Shown: positions 1 to 13,760 of the stretch, in pieces | Layout of the letters: each line of letters opens with the position of its first letter | Numbering within the stretch: position 1 is the first letter of the stretch | Source: Paraphysomonas bandaiensis | Lineage: Eukaryota > Chrysophyceae | DNA: 64,000 nucleotides | Assembly (NCBI GenBank): GCA_965644295.1 | Contig: CBFFRP010000373.1 | Coordinates: 186,001-250,000 of the forward strand | Direction: 5' to 3' | Notes under the pieces: model-generated | The model's database searches: none | Seen by the model: the letters and a program-made list of their open reading frames with translations, nothing else | What the model was told of the DNA's origin: nothing | Position numbers and translations under genes: made by a program

Positions 1-3000
1 AGGATCAATACACAATGGAAATCTCGAGCTCTTTGTCGTAAGAATACCATTCTGTACGGAATGATCATCCGCAGGAAGCCCTTTAGCAACCCAACCTTGA
101 ACAGTTGCATCAGTTGTCAACTGCGATTCAAGCTTGAATGGCGTTGATAAAGGAATTCCCCGAGTCATGATATCATCCAAAAACTTATTGTTAATTAGTT
201 CTGTTCTATAGTCAGTGGTAAAAGCTCCAACGTAACTTAAGAAAGATGAGCCCAATAGACAATCTCCAACAAGTCGGTCCTGTTGCATTTCCAAGCTCTT
301 CACATCTGCACCCCATCTGGTTCTCTCACCCGTAAGTCCTTCAATGAGCTTACTAGCAGCAGCTAAACGCTTAGCCATAAGGGACGCTTCCTGTTGCAAA
401 ACGGTCAATTCACCATTGGCTTCTTCGTACTGCACATTGAGCTCTTTGATTTCCTTGCTCAAAGCACTTAAGGTTTCCTGGAGAGCGGCTAATTCGGCCT
501 CTGTCACACGCTGGGCCTTCTCCATCTCCTTGACTTTCTGTCGCAGAGGGGCAACATTTCTAGCTACTTCATAATACTTTACAATGGCAACCACCCATGT
601 GAGTAGACCGTATCCAGCCTTCGACACACTTTGCATTTTCTCAAGAGTGAGCTCATCAGAGAAATATTTGTTCACTCTCTTGACTTGCTTATCAGTAAGG
701 TCATCTTTCGGATAGTTCTTCAGCATTGACAGCAGCTGACTGTTTGACAGCATTTTCTTGGCATCATTCCATGTTTCCTCTAACTTCTCTCCTGTTGGCC
801 TCAAGCAAACCAGCTGCATACACAAGTTCTTCACCGACGCTGGAGGATTAGTGAAAGCTTTCAGTTCCGTTAAATCGTTCTTATCAAGATTTTCAAGAGC
901 AGCAGATGCCGCCTCGACGGCCGGAAGGGCCTCCATTAGGGCTTCATCTGCTTTTGTCTTTTCTTCATTTATAATTTTCGCTTGTTCCTCAGCATACTTC
1001 TGCTTAACAGTGGCTTGCTCTTGCTGTTCATTAGCTACCTCTGTCTTCTCTTGGATAACTTTAATAAGAGCTTGTACCTTCTCGGTCTTATCATCCACAA
1101 CGACTTTCTTCTCAGTTAGAACAACCTGCATTCTATCTACAGCCTCCGCAGCTTCAATTAGTTTCTGTAGACCACCCTCTAGACGCTTAGTGGACGCTTT
1201 GATACGCTTATGGTTGAATTTGAGCTGTTGTCTATAGTTAGATATGAAATCAAGATAATTCTTTGGTGTAACATAATAAAAACGCCGTAGCTCTTCAGCA
1301 AATCTACTGGCCGATTCTGTCACGTTTTGGTGTGTGAACACCAAGTGGCCAATAACAGAGGCTCGGTGTTCTTCGGGCAGTGCTTCTTCAGCAAGGAAAT
1401 ATTCCGCCACTTTCTGCAGAGCATCCGCCGGCCATGGGAAAAACCAATCAATAACTGCATTAGAAACTAAGCCAGGGAAGTTACGGCAACGCAAACGAAG
1501 TTTTGACCCAGAAGGAGACATCGCAAGAACAATGTGGAGGTTGTCCCTGCACTTACTAACATAGTACGACCAGAGATTGTCTGGAGTTTCCGCCATTCCA
1601 GCTGCACGAACTTCAGCTCTAACAGTATTCATCAGAGCATCTCTCTCGTCCTGAGCGTACAACGCCGGCACCATTCCAGTGGTGAGCATATTGTTCAACA
1701 ACTCCAAAAATCCTTCCTCCACTACATGTGCATCAGTAAACAAAAACACAACTTCGTCGGTGCCCAATAGTTTATACAGCTCTTTGAGATCCTCTTTAAA
1801 CTGTGCCTCATTATAACCTCTTGATAAAGTTATTTGGAAGAGTTTGTACCCCGCTGCATAGGTCGCCAAGTGAGAAAGACTTTGCTTTCCACTCCCTCCA
1901 ACTCCAACCAGTAAGGCATTTCCACGCGGGTTTCTTATAATGCGGTGAATACGGCAGAGGTGTTCCAAAGCTTGTTCGAATAGTACCAACGTCATAGGCT
2001 TCTTCTCAGTGTTGTACAAGTCTAACACACCTCCAAATATTGTGCGCACTTCATCATACCCACCAAGATCCTTATATAGGCGGGCATCTTCGCTATCACC
2101 ACCAGACTCAAGTCGTTGTAGTGCAAACTCGAAATCCCCAAAGAGTGACGGCTCTTTCATAGCATGGTCAACACAGTCAGGATAATTAGCACGAATAGTG
2201 GACTTCAGTTCATTCAGATACGTCTGCTGATCATCTGTTGTAGTCAGACGATCGCAGAACACACGGTCACACTCATTGCGGAACAAACGAATAAAAACCT
2301 CCGGGGTATCAACGATATCAGTTGTAGCATTGCAAAGGCCTTCGTACACACGAGATAAATCTCGTAAATTGAATATATAGTGAAATTTAGATGGTGTCGG
2401 AGGCATTTTTTCAACAATAAAGTTGTACAATCCTAACACACACCCAGTAATCTTAGATGCCGCAGCTTTGACACCATCAGAAAATGCCGAGTAACGAGTG
2501 TTGATGATGGAAGAATATATACTGTTGAGCACAGCTTGGGTGGGGGCAGTGAGATTGAATACGTTAAATAAAGCAACAAAACGCGGATCAACAGGATTTC
2601 TTCCGCCTCCTGGGGGACCCATGGCACCAATGTACTGGAGGTCCTTTATTTGCTTCAGGTTCAAATCTTTCTCACGGTCATACATGGTGCCACGTCCAAC
2701 CAAGAAGTGTAAAAATGCTATCGGTTGCTGAGTACCGTATGTGTCAACCTTTGGCATATTCATATCATCAATGAAGACAAGCAGCTTCTTGCCACTCGGA
2801 GGTCCGAATATAGTTCCTGACCTCTTGTCTACGTTCGCTTCAATATTGACCTGAACATCTGCAGCCATCGTACGAGAAGAAAAGTTAATATTTAATTTCG
2901 AAAACCCACTTGACGGAAGCCCATTGAGGTAATTCTGAATGATAGTTGTCTTCGCAGTTCCAGATTCACCAACGAATAGAATTGGTCTCAATGGTGCAGC

Positions 3001-6000
3001 AATCTTGAGCATGTGACTGTAAAGGACGGAATCTGTGGTCGGAACCATAACTTCATAAAACTTGAAGGGAGATGGCTCGGCATATGCAGGCACTTGAGAA
3101 GACCACGCCTCCCAGCGATGTGTCTCAACACTGTAGAAGTAATCATAGAGTAAGCCATCTGGAAGAGCCTCCTGTGATACTTTCTTAACGAAGGCGTCAT
3201 ACTTGCTCCTTGCTGAATCTATTAACTGCGCACCAAGAGACCACACAACACAAAAGATAAATATGCCTTCAATATCGCCATTGTCAGTAAGATCCATTGG
3301 TAAGAAACCATCCAGTAAGGAGCACAACTGCTTAACCATATCAATATTAGTAATAGGGATAACCTGCTTCAACTTGGTCCCCATTTCTCCATCGACTAAA
3401 CCCGCAAGAATCAGATCAATCGACTTCGGAACGTACTTGTTATACAGCGACATTAAATAATCCGCCGCATCAGCACGTCCTTCTTCGATCACAACTGAAT
3501 TTCCAAAGCGTGTGCGTAGCCAGCGCTCATAGTAAGGTTTGTAGCCCAAATTCTTTGGGTCAACCCAAACCATACCACATCGAGAAATTGTCGCAGGGGA
3601 AGCATACTGCAAATCAAACGTTTCGCAAATCATAGCACAATGGGGCTGTAGACGAATTCGCTCTCCATTAGGCAGGGTAAGTAGACGATTGTCGTCCATA
3701 ACACTATTCATGTTCTCCACCCACAACGCATCCACATCACCATCATAGATTATCCATCGCATTTCGTTCTCTTTTCCAGGCGCTAAAGGTTCGTTCAGCT
3801 CACGAAAGAGCTTTGAGAGGATACCATCGGTCCAGTCACGAGTAACAGGATCCATTTCGCCATACAATTCGTTCAGCGGCTGGGCTTTCGGGTTTAGAAC
3901 GTGCATCTTGACAACGACATTCTCACTGACAAGGCGTGCGTTTTTCAGAGTTTCGAGCACAAGACTCTTACCACCACCAGTGGGACCAACTATCATGGTA
4001 GTGTGGCGCACCAACTGCGTCTCGTACATTTGAATAATCTTATCAGCTTGTCCAGCGAAGACAGCCTCGTTGCTCGGTCGGAATCCCTTCTCCTCTAGGT
4101 CATTCAGACAGGCCTGCTTCAAATCTTCATAGCCAACGCGAGGACAATCCATACCAGGGAAAAGATCGTTAATCAATCCTGCGAAGAGTGGAACATCTTC
4201 AAACACAAACTTTGGCATATTAGAATCTCTGAGACATCTCATGAGCACGAAGTCTTCGGGCATATCACCATACTGCCTCTTCAATCCTCCAGCCATAACA
4301 AGTACAGACTTCATGGCACGAAGACCGAAGTCATAGTGATATTGTTTGGAGAGCTGTTCTTTCGAAAGTTTGTACAAGACAGTCATCTTCTTGGCCAATA
4401 CTTTTGCCCCCTCGAAACCTTCTGAGAAAAGCATAATCTCGCAAATCTGTAAAAAGTCTGGAACAATCATTGTCACTGGGCGAAAGAGCGCTTTTAAGTT
4501 ATCGGGTAGTTCGGTTCGCCCGGCATATCCAGGGTTCATTGTTATAAAAATGCCACAAATTGCAAAGCCTTCAATGCGCTTAATACTAATCTCTCCGCCA
4601 ATTCCAATATCGCATGTGGGCCTGTCATAGATAAGCGCATTTTGGATGGCTCGGAGCTGAGCTGATACAACTGACAACACCTCAATATTGATGCGGTTAA
4701 ACTCATCAAAACATCCCCAAGCACCAGCCTGTACAAGTCCACTAAATATGCTAGCCATAGCCTTGTAATCCAAACCATCACCACAGTTAATTACAAAGCA
4801 AGGTACAGCCAAAGACTTCGCCAGATCCTTTACTGTCTCCGTCTTTCCTGTACCTGCTGGTCCAGCAGGAGAGCCACCCAGTTTGAATGTTAATGCCTGC
4901 GTAAGTGTCATGTAGCACCTGTCAGTCAAAGGTGTAATAACAAGTCGACCATTAAGACCCATGTACTCGTATCCGTATCGAAATTTTCCAGTACACTGCT
5001 TTATTGTGCAGTCATCAATATCCTTTTCCCAGTAAAATCTCAATTGCGACTCCCATGCGAATTCTTTAGCATTCAATACTGACTCTCTGACAAAGCCGTC
5101 GACTATATCTCTCGCATGGACATCGATAATTAGAAGTGTGTTAACCTTCTTTCGGGTGATCTTGTCAATCTTTCTACGGACCATTGCAACTAAATCATTT
5201 AATTGGCCTGTAAGTTTCTGCTCGAGTTCTTTCATAGCGTACTTGTTACCCTCTAACACTTGACGAAACGTGTCTTCTACCTCCCATGTCCACCATATTT
5301 GAGATCCAACGAGGCCCACCATTCCTAGCACCTCAACCAGCCATTCTGCACGATCACAACTTGCATATTTGAACACACCCTCCTTCGTGATGGTGTGGAG
5401 TGACGCATGCATTTCGTCTTCGGCAGCCGTCATCCAACATTCAACTGGACCATCAATAGCGCTGGGATTTCTGAAGGTAAAAGACTCCTTCTCAACAGAT
5501 CCCATGCTCTCGACAAACTTATTATTGCGACCAAATCCCATTTCTTTAACATTATCGAATAATTTTAGCAAATGAACTTGAATTGAACTTGGATCACTAT
5601 TCCCGAGAACGGATAAAAGCTCATCATCAGAAATAAAAAAGAATCTTGGGAATGCATTGCGCTTGGTATCTAAGTAGTCTGAGAGACTCTTCTGACAGCT
5701 GTCAAGCTTTTGCGACAGCTCATTCAAGCTTCCCAGTCGATTGTCCAATGTACATGCATCAACAACATTCGGGTTTTTGTTCGTTGCTGCCATGACGGCT
5801 TTGAATGCTTTGTCTATAGCATCAAATCGTTTTGCTTCCTCGGGCAATTGCATTCGAATGTCCTCGGCTCCAATGAAGATACCTTCTAGATACATCCACT
5901 TCCTTTGAACAACAAACCAAACATCAAGACACTCGGACACAATGTTGAGCGTTTTTTCCCACTTCCTCACTCTATCAACAAATGAACCGACAAATCTCGA

Positions 6001-9000
6001 GCCAGATATGGTTTGTAAATTGAGCATGTTGTCGTCAAGCTCTAGCTTGATGTCTTCAGCTGGCTTCAACACGAAACCTCTGTCTTGACCATCTTTTTTA
6101 TACTTCATCAAAGCCAAATTATTGGCACGCCAGAGAGCGTCAATTTTTCCCAGTTCGTTTTCAATTTTACCTTCCTGTACAGCTTCGTTAATAATCTCTT
6201 CAACTCCAGTCATAAAATTATGAAGTTCCATGGAGAAAATATTTTCAAGAGTAAGAGTTTTAAGAGTAACATCAAAACTGACACCAGTCAAGTCCATTAA
6301 CTTCTGCCAATGTCTAGTTTTCATGGCATCATTTTTCAAACTGACGACTAGTGGTAAGGACTCCTTAAAGTTCGAAAGTCGGGCTTCCACCATCTTGAAC
6401 GTGTAGATTTCTTTCAAATTTTTAGGCATTTTCTTGGCCATCTTCTCGAAGTCATCGGCACCCTGTTGAAGGGCCTGCATATCTAAATCACCCCAATTCA
6501 TGCTAGCCATCGTTGCCTGGAAGTCTTTGAACTGTATATAAAGACTATATATCTTGTCTAGTTGTTCAAGGTCTTGCGCAGTTGATTGAAGCAGCGGATA
6601 TGGACGCACGTCCAGACTAAAAAGATTCTGTGCATTCACAAGCATAGCTTTCGTCTTGTTGTGAGCAGCGACACGTCGTTGGAACTCCCTTAATAACTCT
6701 ACACCATCATCCAGTGTAATTGAGCTATTTCCTGGACCAGAATCCAAAAATTCTTTTCGCAATGATTCCAATTCCGCCCTGAAATCAAGATCCTGTTGAA
6801 CAGTGACCTTTCGAAAAGTCGCTTTCGTGTCCACAAGCCTTAAATCTCTTGTCCTCGCATCTACATAGAGCTTTCGCCACCTCTCCTCAATACTCATTGC
6901 TGCCGCAACCTCTTCTTCTGGGACACTGATATCATAGCGAGTGAGTGTACGATACCTCTCGTTAATATCAACCATTTCAAGCTCAACGTCAAGCGTGACT
7001 TCTTGAATCTCTGCAATGACATTGAGTACAAACTTGAGTTCATCCAAATTCGTAGTTTCCGCGGCTACTTGTTCCTCGTATGTGCTTATACGCTCGAGCA
7101 AATTAGTCAGCATGGCATTGGAACTCGTCATCAACACTTCCCCGTAATCAACTTTCCAGATGTTGGCTTGTTTAGATACACCAACAGCAACAAGTGACAT
7201 ATCAATATGCAAAAAGTCGATATCTTTGCTAGTAGGTTGTGAATCTACTGCCTCTCGTATTCCCTGAAAGTAGTTCATAGCTTGATCAAGGTTGCTGCAT
7301 GTCGGTCGCAGCTTTTCAATTTGCTGTTTACGTTTCGGGTTCCATAAACCAACTACCTTGTCGTATCTGCGCCATCCATCAAGGTATTTGTTGGTAATTC
7401 CGAACACCTTGTTAATTTGACTTGCGAGACTTAGCGTCAGCTTCACTATTTGGGGGTTCTGGGATATATCCTGATAAAATGAAAACACAAAGGGTTCATC
7501 ATCTTCGCTCACAAACTGAGGCTCCGTCTTAATGCATGTGCCGTGCATCCATCTCACAAAGTGGCGCGCAGATTCTGCAATATTACGTACACTTTTGGTC
7601 AGGGTTTTATCAACGTCTGTTAATCCCGGTGTAACGACAAGTTCCTTGCCATTCAAAGCCACGAAGACCTTGAAGAGCGGCGGTGCATCCTTGCATTGCA
7701 GCATGCCGACAAGGGCAGCCATTGACGAGATTATCATCTCAGCAATTGCATTATATACTCGTTTTTCCCAATATACGTAGTACCCAGAAAGTACTGGACT
7801 TGCCCCGAAAGCTGTTTTGGCCACGATTTCCTCCACCTTCATCAAAAAAGATTCACCAATACTGTCGTACTCTCTGACAAGTGCGTCGATACGAGCTACA
7901 CGACGTGCCTCCATCGTCTCATAGAACTCGGAAATATCCATCGATGAGTACGTGCCCTTATCCGTGTCGTAGTAATCTTTACTTTGAACAAGGATCGTTT
8001 TAGCAATATTGTTGACTACATCCTCAATCATTGAGGCGTTCTTGTGCAGCTGCGACACTGTGCTACTGAATCGCACAAGCGCGTGATCAAGCTCCTCCAC
8101 ATAATTCGGAATTCTTTGGGAGGTCCAGTTCAGCGGATAAAACCCAACTTTGATTACATTATTCAGCTCTTCAATATGACTCTTGAGAAGATCTTTCTCA
8201 ATAGGCTTCAAAAGACTCAATATGTGGTCATACTCGTGTAGTTTTGTCGTCAGTGACTTACTTATCTCATGGTATTTTGAATCCTGCAGAGTGACATTCA
8301 GTGCGCTCTCAGGGATACGGAATCCTAATTTATCGAGATATCGACTTTCTCTGATAATCATATGCAGCTCGTGCGAAAAGCTAACACGGTATGGTGGAGG
8401 AGGAAGAGCGTGTTGTTCTTTATCATGTTTCGCAGCAAACGCACAGGCGTTTGGAGCTATCGATTTGAGGACTGGTTGACGTAGTTTCTCAACGGCAAGA
8501 GCGGCGACATTTCCCTCCCAATCGTTGTAAAGGTCAGAGATGTAATGATCCACAGCTCGCGCGAATACCAGATATCTTTCTTTCACGCTTTCACCAAAAT
8601 CATCTCCCAGTAGTCCTCCATGCTTTTTGAACCGAAGAATGGGGCGCTTGGCGCGTAGATACAAATCACGTGCCCACGCAATTGCCCCAGCAACGGGAGG
8701 GTAGTTCTTGTACAGCGGTGGGTGATCCTTGAACATATTGAAAGTGTTACTTATAGCGTCCAACTCCCGTACATACTGCTCCAAGATATCCTTGTATCTA
8801 TCAGATATCTGCTGTTTGATGGACTGCTGATCAGATGCCCCGCTACTGCTGCCGCCGATATTTTGAAAGCTCTGTACTAACTCAAAGGCACCTTCAGCTG
8901 ATCTTAATTTTCTAAAACTTTCCTTTATGAATTGCTCAGTCATTTTATCAATGTCCATCACATTGTTACGGAAACGCTTCATGATCGTTTCCCACGGCTT

Positions 9001-10887
9001 TTCATAAGACTTGTCAAATATTTTGTCTTCGAATGGCACTTTAAGTGGACCGGTGAGGCCTTCCACTCGCTTGAGGACCTCGTCAATTCCTGCAGAATCA
9101 CCTGTGACTGCTTTGAGTTCCGGCCCAAGAAACTTGTGGAACCTATCAAGGGAGCCCATGATTTCTAAAAAATTAGAACATACTTCAGCCATGTAGTCTG
9201 TTTTTCCAAACAGAGATTTTCGATCAAACTCCCACCTATGGTCCGAGCCGCTGTCTTCGATGCGCTTCCTCATGCGAAAATAGTTCTCGCTCCACTGCTC
9301 GAGCACATCTTTGGCCTCACGAATCAGTTGTGTGGCCTTGGTGTTTTCCATAGATAGGATGTCTAACAAGCGGACTTCCTCTCGTACACGTCGGGCCAGA
9401 GTCTCCGCAATGTTTTCCATCAAAGGAGCCATTCGCTCGTCTGTATTGAAATGACGGGAGATAACCCATACCATACGCAGCCCATTAACCATCGACGGAA
9501 GTGCATCAAGAATAGTCGAAAAAGACCCTTCCGCGATATGCTTAAAGTGACGCTCTAAAGTTGAGAGGAACTTAACATTGTCCTTCGCCTCAAGATAGAG
9601 TTTCGATAACTCGCCAAAATGGTAGTTGAAGGTTGATAATTGAGGGTTATCCATATGTCGCAGTACCTTAAGCATTAGCTGTACACGGGGCATATTGATC
9701 TGCTCGTACAGTGCACTCAAACTCGCGTTTCTTTCTCTCCAGAATTCGATCTCTCCGAGAGGTGTACGATGAGCCTTGGGCTGTTTTTGGTGTTCTGCCT
9801 CCACTGCGCTTGATACTACCTGCATCCAATCGTCCAATGCAGCTTCTAATTGACTCGCAATTTCGTAGTCAACAGCAGCATCTGATATTGACGTAATTTG
9901 AACCGGTGGAATAGTCAAGCGGACATCGCCCTTCACTTGCTGTACCACGTGTCGCAGCTGCTGTTCAAACTTGGACATGTTGGAGTCCAGCTCATGACGG
10001 AGGCCATCATCAACACCTTCCACCTCTGTACTCTCACTTCCACCTTTTTGTACCACTGGAAGATACACTTGGTGCATTAGATTCGCAATACCACTAAGAA
10101 TGTCATTATTAATATAGTTGAACTCTAGGTAGCCGTCAAGAGAGGAACTCTGAGAGCCTGAAGCTGTGGCCGGAACCTTGCCCTCTGTGGACCTAATGAA
10201 AAAAACAAGAGGAAGGTCCGCCATATGAGGAGATATTTTATCTAGGTTCATCATCATTTCAGTAAGAACTCTACTTTCTGTCCGCTTCACTTTTATTATC
10301 TTAGTCTTAGGAGCTTCTTCTACTACAGGGACTGATTCCTCTTCTCCTTGTGTGGCAGAAACATCTTCCTCGCCCTCCTCCTTCGTAACACCCCCTATTT
10401 GAGAAATATCTTCCTCCCCACCGGTGATAACATCACCCTCTGTCTTCTGGGATGGCTCAACAGAGTTCGATGCATCAGCTAATGAACTGCCCTCTTCAAG
10501 CGGGGCGCTTTCGCTAACAGATCCATCTTCACCGGTAGATTCGGCAGCATTGACAGATCCGTCACCTTCATTTGGAGCGCTTTGATCGATTTCTACTTCC
10601 ACCTCCTCCTCAACTACGTACATCATAAGACGACAACACGTTATAATTTAGCAAATACCCTCGTATTCTTCTGTCCAAGACTTTGACGCAAAGAATAAAG
10701 CAGACCCCGGCCCATGATTCTCAGATAAAAAATCCTCCATCATTTCTCTAGCAGCTCCAGCAGATCTTGCTCTCTCTAAAGTCTCCGTGAAATATGAGTC
10801 AAAACTCTCTGTTGGCATATCCAGTGCGATGCAAACCCGTTGGCGCATCCACAGGACTCTCTCGTCATTTAATAAATTACTGCTCAT
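1..10887 (-). CDS. DNAH10: Axonemal dynein heavy chain, DNAH10-like (inner arm I1/f beta), 3' part missing
   Basis: Microtubule motor of ciliary inner arms. Exon 1 is 10659-10887; a 45-nt intron (10614-10658) restores frame into one exon of at least 10.6 kb (10613 to 1). About 3,614 codons are present; the family has about 4,400-4,500, so AAA6 and the C-terminal domain lie left of the window. P-loops: AAA1 near residue 1997 (GPAGTGKT), AAA2 near 2288 (GPTGGGKS), AAA3 near 2627 (GESGTAKT), AAA4 near 2982 (GVGGSGKQ). Walker B of AAA1 reads CFDEFNRI. The coiled-coil stalk and microtubule-binding tip are at about 3200-3500, and the window ends at the start of AAA5. The N-terminus is acidic. Start chosen at ATG 10887 (MSSNLLNDERVLWMR). 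The in-frame ATG at 10626 lies inside the intron and has a stop just upstream. DNAH10 rather than another axonemal chain is based on remembered similarity around AAA1-AAA2 and the acidic start; isotype confidence is moderate. Confidence 0.93.
10614..10658 (-). other. Dynein intron 1 (45 nt, GT-AG)
   Basis: The intron begins GTATTTGC and ends TACGTAG. Splicing joins codon G|TT and gives EEYE-VEEEVEVEID without a stop. Unspliced, the upstream frame ends at TAA (10648-10650), so an unaided ORF call makes a false 89-codon gene and a truncated dynein start. Confidence 0.85.
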
Positions 10888-12850
10888 GGCTGTGATATAA
10901 ATATGCCAATAAAGCAAATGCTACTGTTGATTTGCCAACACTATTGTCTCCAAGTTTAAGTATCTAGACCTACAAGATAATGGAGAGCTTCTATGATTAT
11001 AATGGGTTTTATCAAGACTGGAATAATGGTGTCCCCAGGCTTGTACACTAATAATGCAACGTTGCTATGGGTCTATTTTGTATATAACAACATGACTGTA
11101 GTATGGTGTGTAATGTACACAAAACAGCACCTTATATGTACTATCGTACTGTATGTATGCACTCACTTCCGCCGTTTCATTTTCGTTTTATGGGCTCTTC
11201 ATTTCTGCTGCTCTTGACTTCGATGGTTGATTCGTAGACAAAAAGGATTTCAAACACCAAAATCTCGAATGGGCACTCACTTTTCAGTTTTTCTTAGAAA
11301 TCTTTCCATGTGTAGTGTGCATATCCTGCAGTGGTACACCTGAACTGGATATGGTCAATGGATTGTTCCATAGGGTTACTATTTCTAATAACGAGATATT
11401 TTACCATACATTATTGACCATATCGAGAACTGACTGCACTGAGAACCAACAGCACAACAGCACTGATATTCTCTGTGTTTACATACAACCAGCCATTCTC
11501 TGTGCTTAATGCTATGCTTTTGTACATCAATTACCATTTACACTAGACCCCTCCTTGTGTAAACCACAGCAGTATGTCGTTGCCATTCATGGCAACAGTG
11601 AGCGTCGTCCTGGATATCACGCCGCCTTACTGGGGAGGTAGCAAATTTCGCGACCGAGGTTTACACCCTTGCTTTTTGCTAGTGCGCGAGTTTTTGGCAA
11701 ACCATTAATTTGTTCACTACATTCTTTGCTTAGACCGCGATACGTTCCAAGAGGACGTATCATTCCTGAGGATATAATGTGAGTTTAGTATGAAATTCTC
11801 GACAAAATTGGAAACAGTGTAGATGTCAGCCTACACGACTACGGAATCGTGTCTATGCTGTTGCACCTATAAATAACTAGGGATAAGCATTCCAATATAT
11901 TCATTACACTGTTCCGTAAAGCACTATACTGGATATCTTAGATGAAAATTTGAAGATTGGGTGTTACTGTCGTTGAGACAACAATCAGAACGTAAGAACT
12001 GAAGACACCAATCACACGATATTGAGCTTATGACGATAACGCTTAAATATATACCATAAAATATGCTTGATAGTAACTATGATCGTTTTCAATGTTCCAT
12101 GCAAAGTGATGCCGGTACATATCACTGCATGAGTATCTGAAGGTTGATAGACATATCATTATATCTAATTATATACCGTGTGATCTGACTGCCGCAATTC
12201 CTTGTTGAATCAATTTGTTGATGGAATTCAGATAACTCAGAAATCCTACCGATCTGCTAGTAATTACATGAGGAGGTATGATTAGGAGCACAGCGTCATA
12301 ACTTTAATTCTTCGAAGTAAAAGATTTAATAAAATGGTAATTTATATATATGCAGTTGACTGCCTCCACGTATCAGTACGCCCTATACTCTATATCATCC
12401 GAGCTACGAGTAACTTCATTATTCACAATTTCTTTTGAGACTTCGTTATTTGTTAGTTCGACTGTATGCTTATGCTCCCTTTGTTTTTCGATGTCAACTC
12501 ACGTGCTAGATATGCTTCTCAGGGTTAAAATTACACTGCTTATTAACATATAGTATTTACATATAACAATGACGCTCGACAATCAGGTGCCGTGGATGTC
12601 AAGCTGGTGTTCATCTTCCTCCTGTATTTCTATTGACACACACTTGGGGGTACAAAGCAGTCAACTTATCCACCAGACTTGAATAGCATAACAGCCAGAT
12701 TTAATTAGTGACTTGCATATAGCCAATGAGAGGTACAGGCCCACAAGCTTTCCAATTAGGGATTGCAATTTGTTTTATCTCCCAATATAAAATTCAATTG
12801 CACTGAAAACCATATTATTCAACCAGCTGTAATTCATCGACTCTTGGAAA
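10888..12850. other. Intergenic region upstream of the dynein gene
   Basis: AT-rich, about 2 kb. Apart from the possible spliced small gene at 11562-11872 I see no convincing coding segment. The short ORFs at 10993-11217, 11315-11509 and 12350-12553 are low-complexity or hydrophobic translations without recognisable motifs. It probably contains the dynein promoter next to 10887. Confidence 0.5.
11562..11872 (+). CDS. Possible small spliced gene, unknown function (5' end not found)
   Basis: Three segments join in one open frame through two consensus introns. Segment a ends at 11637; intron 11638-11733 (GTAGC...TTTGCTTAG); segment b 11734-11778; intron 11779-11829 (GTGAGT...TGTCAG); segment c 11830-11872 ends in TAA. 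The joined frame reads through ALLGRPRYVPRGRIIPEDI and stops after SMLLHL. The composition (Pro, Arg, Gly, Tyr) looks like real protein rather than AT-rich noise. I could not find the initiating ATG: the frame is closed by a TAA shortly upstream, so a further 5' exon is needed. I do not recognise the family. It could also be chance splice-like sites. Confidence 0.3.
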
Positions 12851-13186
12851 GACTTTCAAGTCGGACTCGGACCTTCTTGTGGTGTTCTGGGAGATAAATA
12901 CCGGAGATATTTCTCCGGGAGACTAGCATGAGCGGCATATATAGTCAGCAGATATCAGATAGTGTCCTGCCCACTCATAGCCTAATGAGTGTGTGGTACA
13001 AGAAGGGACACTTACATAAGAGTCGCTTGCGTAAATGTCTTTGGGTCTTGACGAATGAACAGACACAAGCAGCTTTCGTAGCGCTAAGTTGTAGGATATC
13101 AGAGTTAAGGACTAGTTTGTTAAATTGTTTTGCTACATACGTTCTGAGTTTTACATGCCTAATCCTAATAATCAGACATTCACTAC
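12851..13186 (+). repeat. Dispersed repeat R, copy R1
   Basis: Shares long stretches with 54593-55025 and 44440-45159. Common parts are a GTGGTGTTCTGGG block, the 18-nt palindrome CCGGAGATATTTCTCCGG (near 12902), a GCGGCATATATAGTCAGCAGATA block, GCCCACTCATAGCC, a GACACTT block, AAGCAGCTTTCGTAG and an end block reading CAGACATTCACTAC. Compared with R3b it lacks the GC-rich middle segment. A 43-codon ORF starts inside the end block (ATG at 13155) and stops near 13286. It may be the start of a transposase, but I see no motif. Confidence 0.75.
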
Positions 13187-13329
13187 TGACTTTTTGGCAG
13201 ACGTCGTTGATGAAACTTTTTTCCAGCAGTCCGGCGACATGTATACTCCGTCTCCCAGTAAGAATGATTATATGTTGAAAGCCTGAAATAAATTTGTTCC
13301 TTATACTAGTTAAATATAGTTATTAGTTA

Positions 13330-13480
13330 TTATTTACCGCTTTTGATTATGTACAGATGTACAGTATCAAATTGATGGATTGATGGTATTAAATTGCCAT
13401 TATTTGAAACAAGTTGTAGTCAATTATAATTGCAATCATTATGCTGCCCCAATTTCAATAATTAACAATTAAATGTGTTT
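13330..13480 (-). repeat. Decayed hAT terminal sequence, inverted
   Basis: The reverse complement of this AT-rich stretch resembles the 3' end of the hAT element at 53145-54216. The shared core reads TTGCAATTATAATTGACTACAAC, interrupted by small differences, with ATTGAAATTG before it. No intact terminal CAGGG or target duplication was found here. Confidence 0.5.
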
Positions 13481-13760
13481 GCATTGCACGATGCCAAAGA
13501 GAATCTAATTATTCCCTCTGTGAACCAAATGTAGCAGCGTCCACGTTAATTGCGAGTGCATAACACAACTTATTCATATTATAGTATATCTACGACCACT
13601 GTGCTCTACACGTAGCACCGCGCAGTACAAACACAAAGTATAGCTTCACCATATAAAATCTCATACTGACGAGTAACTAAATCAGCACAGAGCAGCAGAA
13701 GGCACTCCGAAATGTTAGAGTTAGATCACTACAACACACCTACAAATGAGAGCCACTAAA

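Noticed and set aside
344-10080. Many plus-strand ORFs of 60-160 codons opposite the dynein
   Set aside because: They overlap a long conserved coding frame on the other strand and have no motifs; they are shadows.
10621-10626. ATG pair as the dynein start
   Set aside because: Both ATGs lie inside the 45-nt GT-AG intron, and a stop codon precedes them in frame.
10648-10917. Separate 89-codon minus-strand gene upstream of the dynein
   Set aside because: Its last codons are intron; splicing at 10658/10614 joins it in frame to the dynein, so it is dynein exon 1.
12900-12925. Hammerhead-type ribozyme at the R palindrome
   Set aside because: A stem followed by GAAAC (GAGAC in R1) is present, but the required CTGANGA core in the right position is missing.
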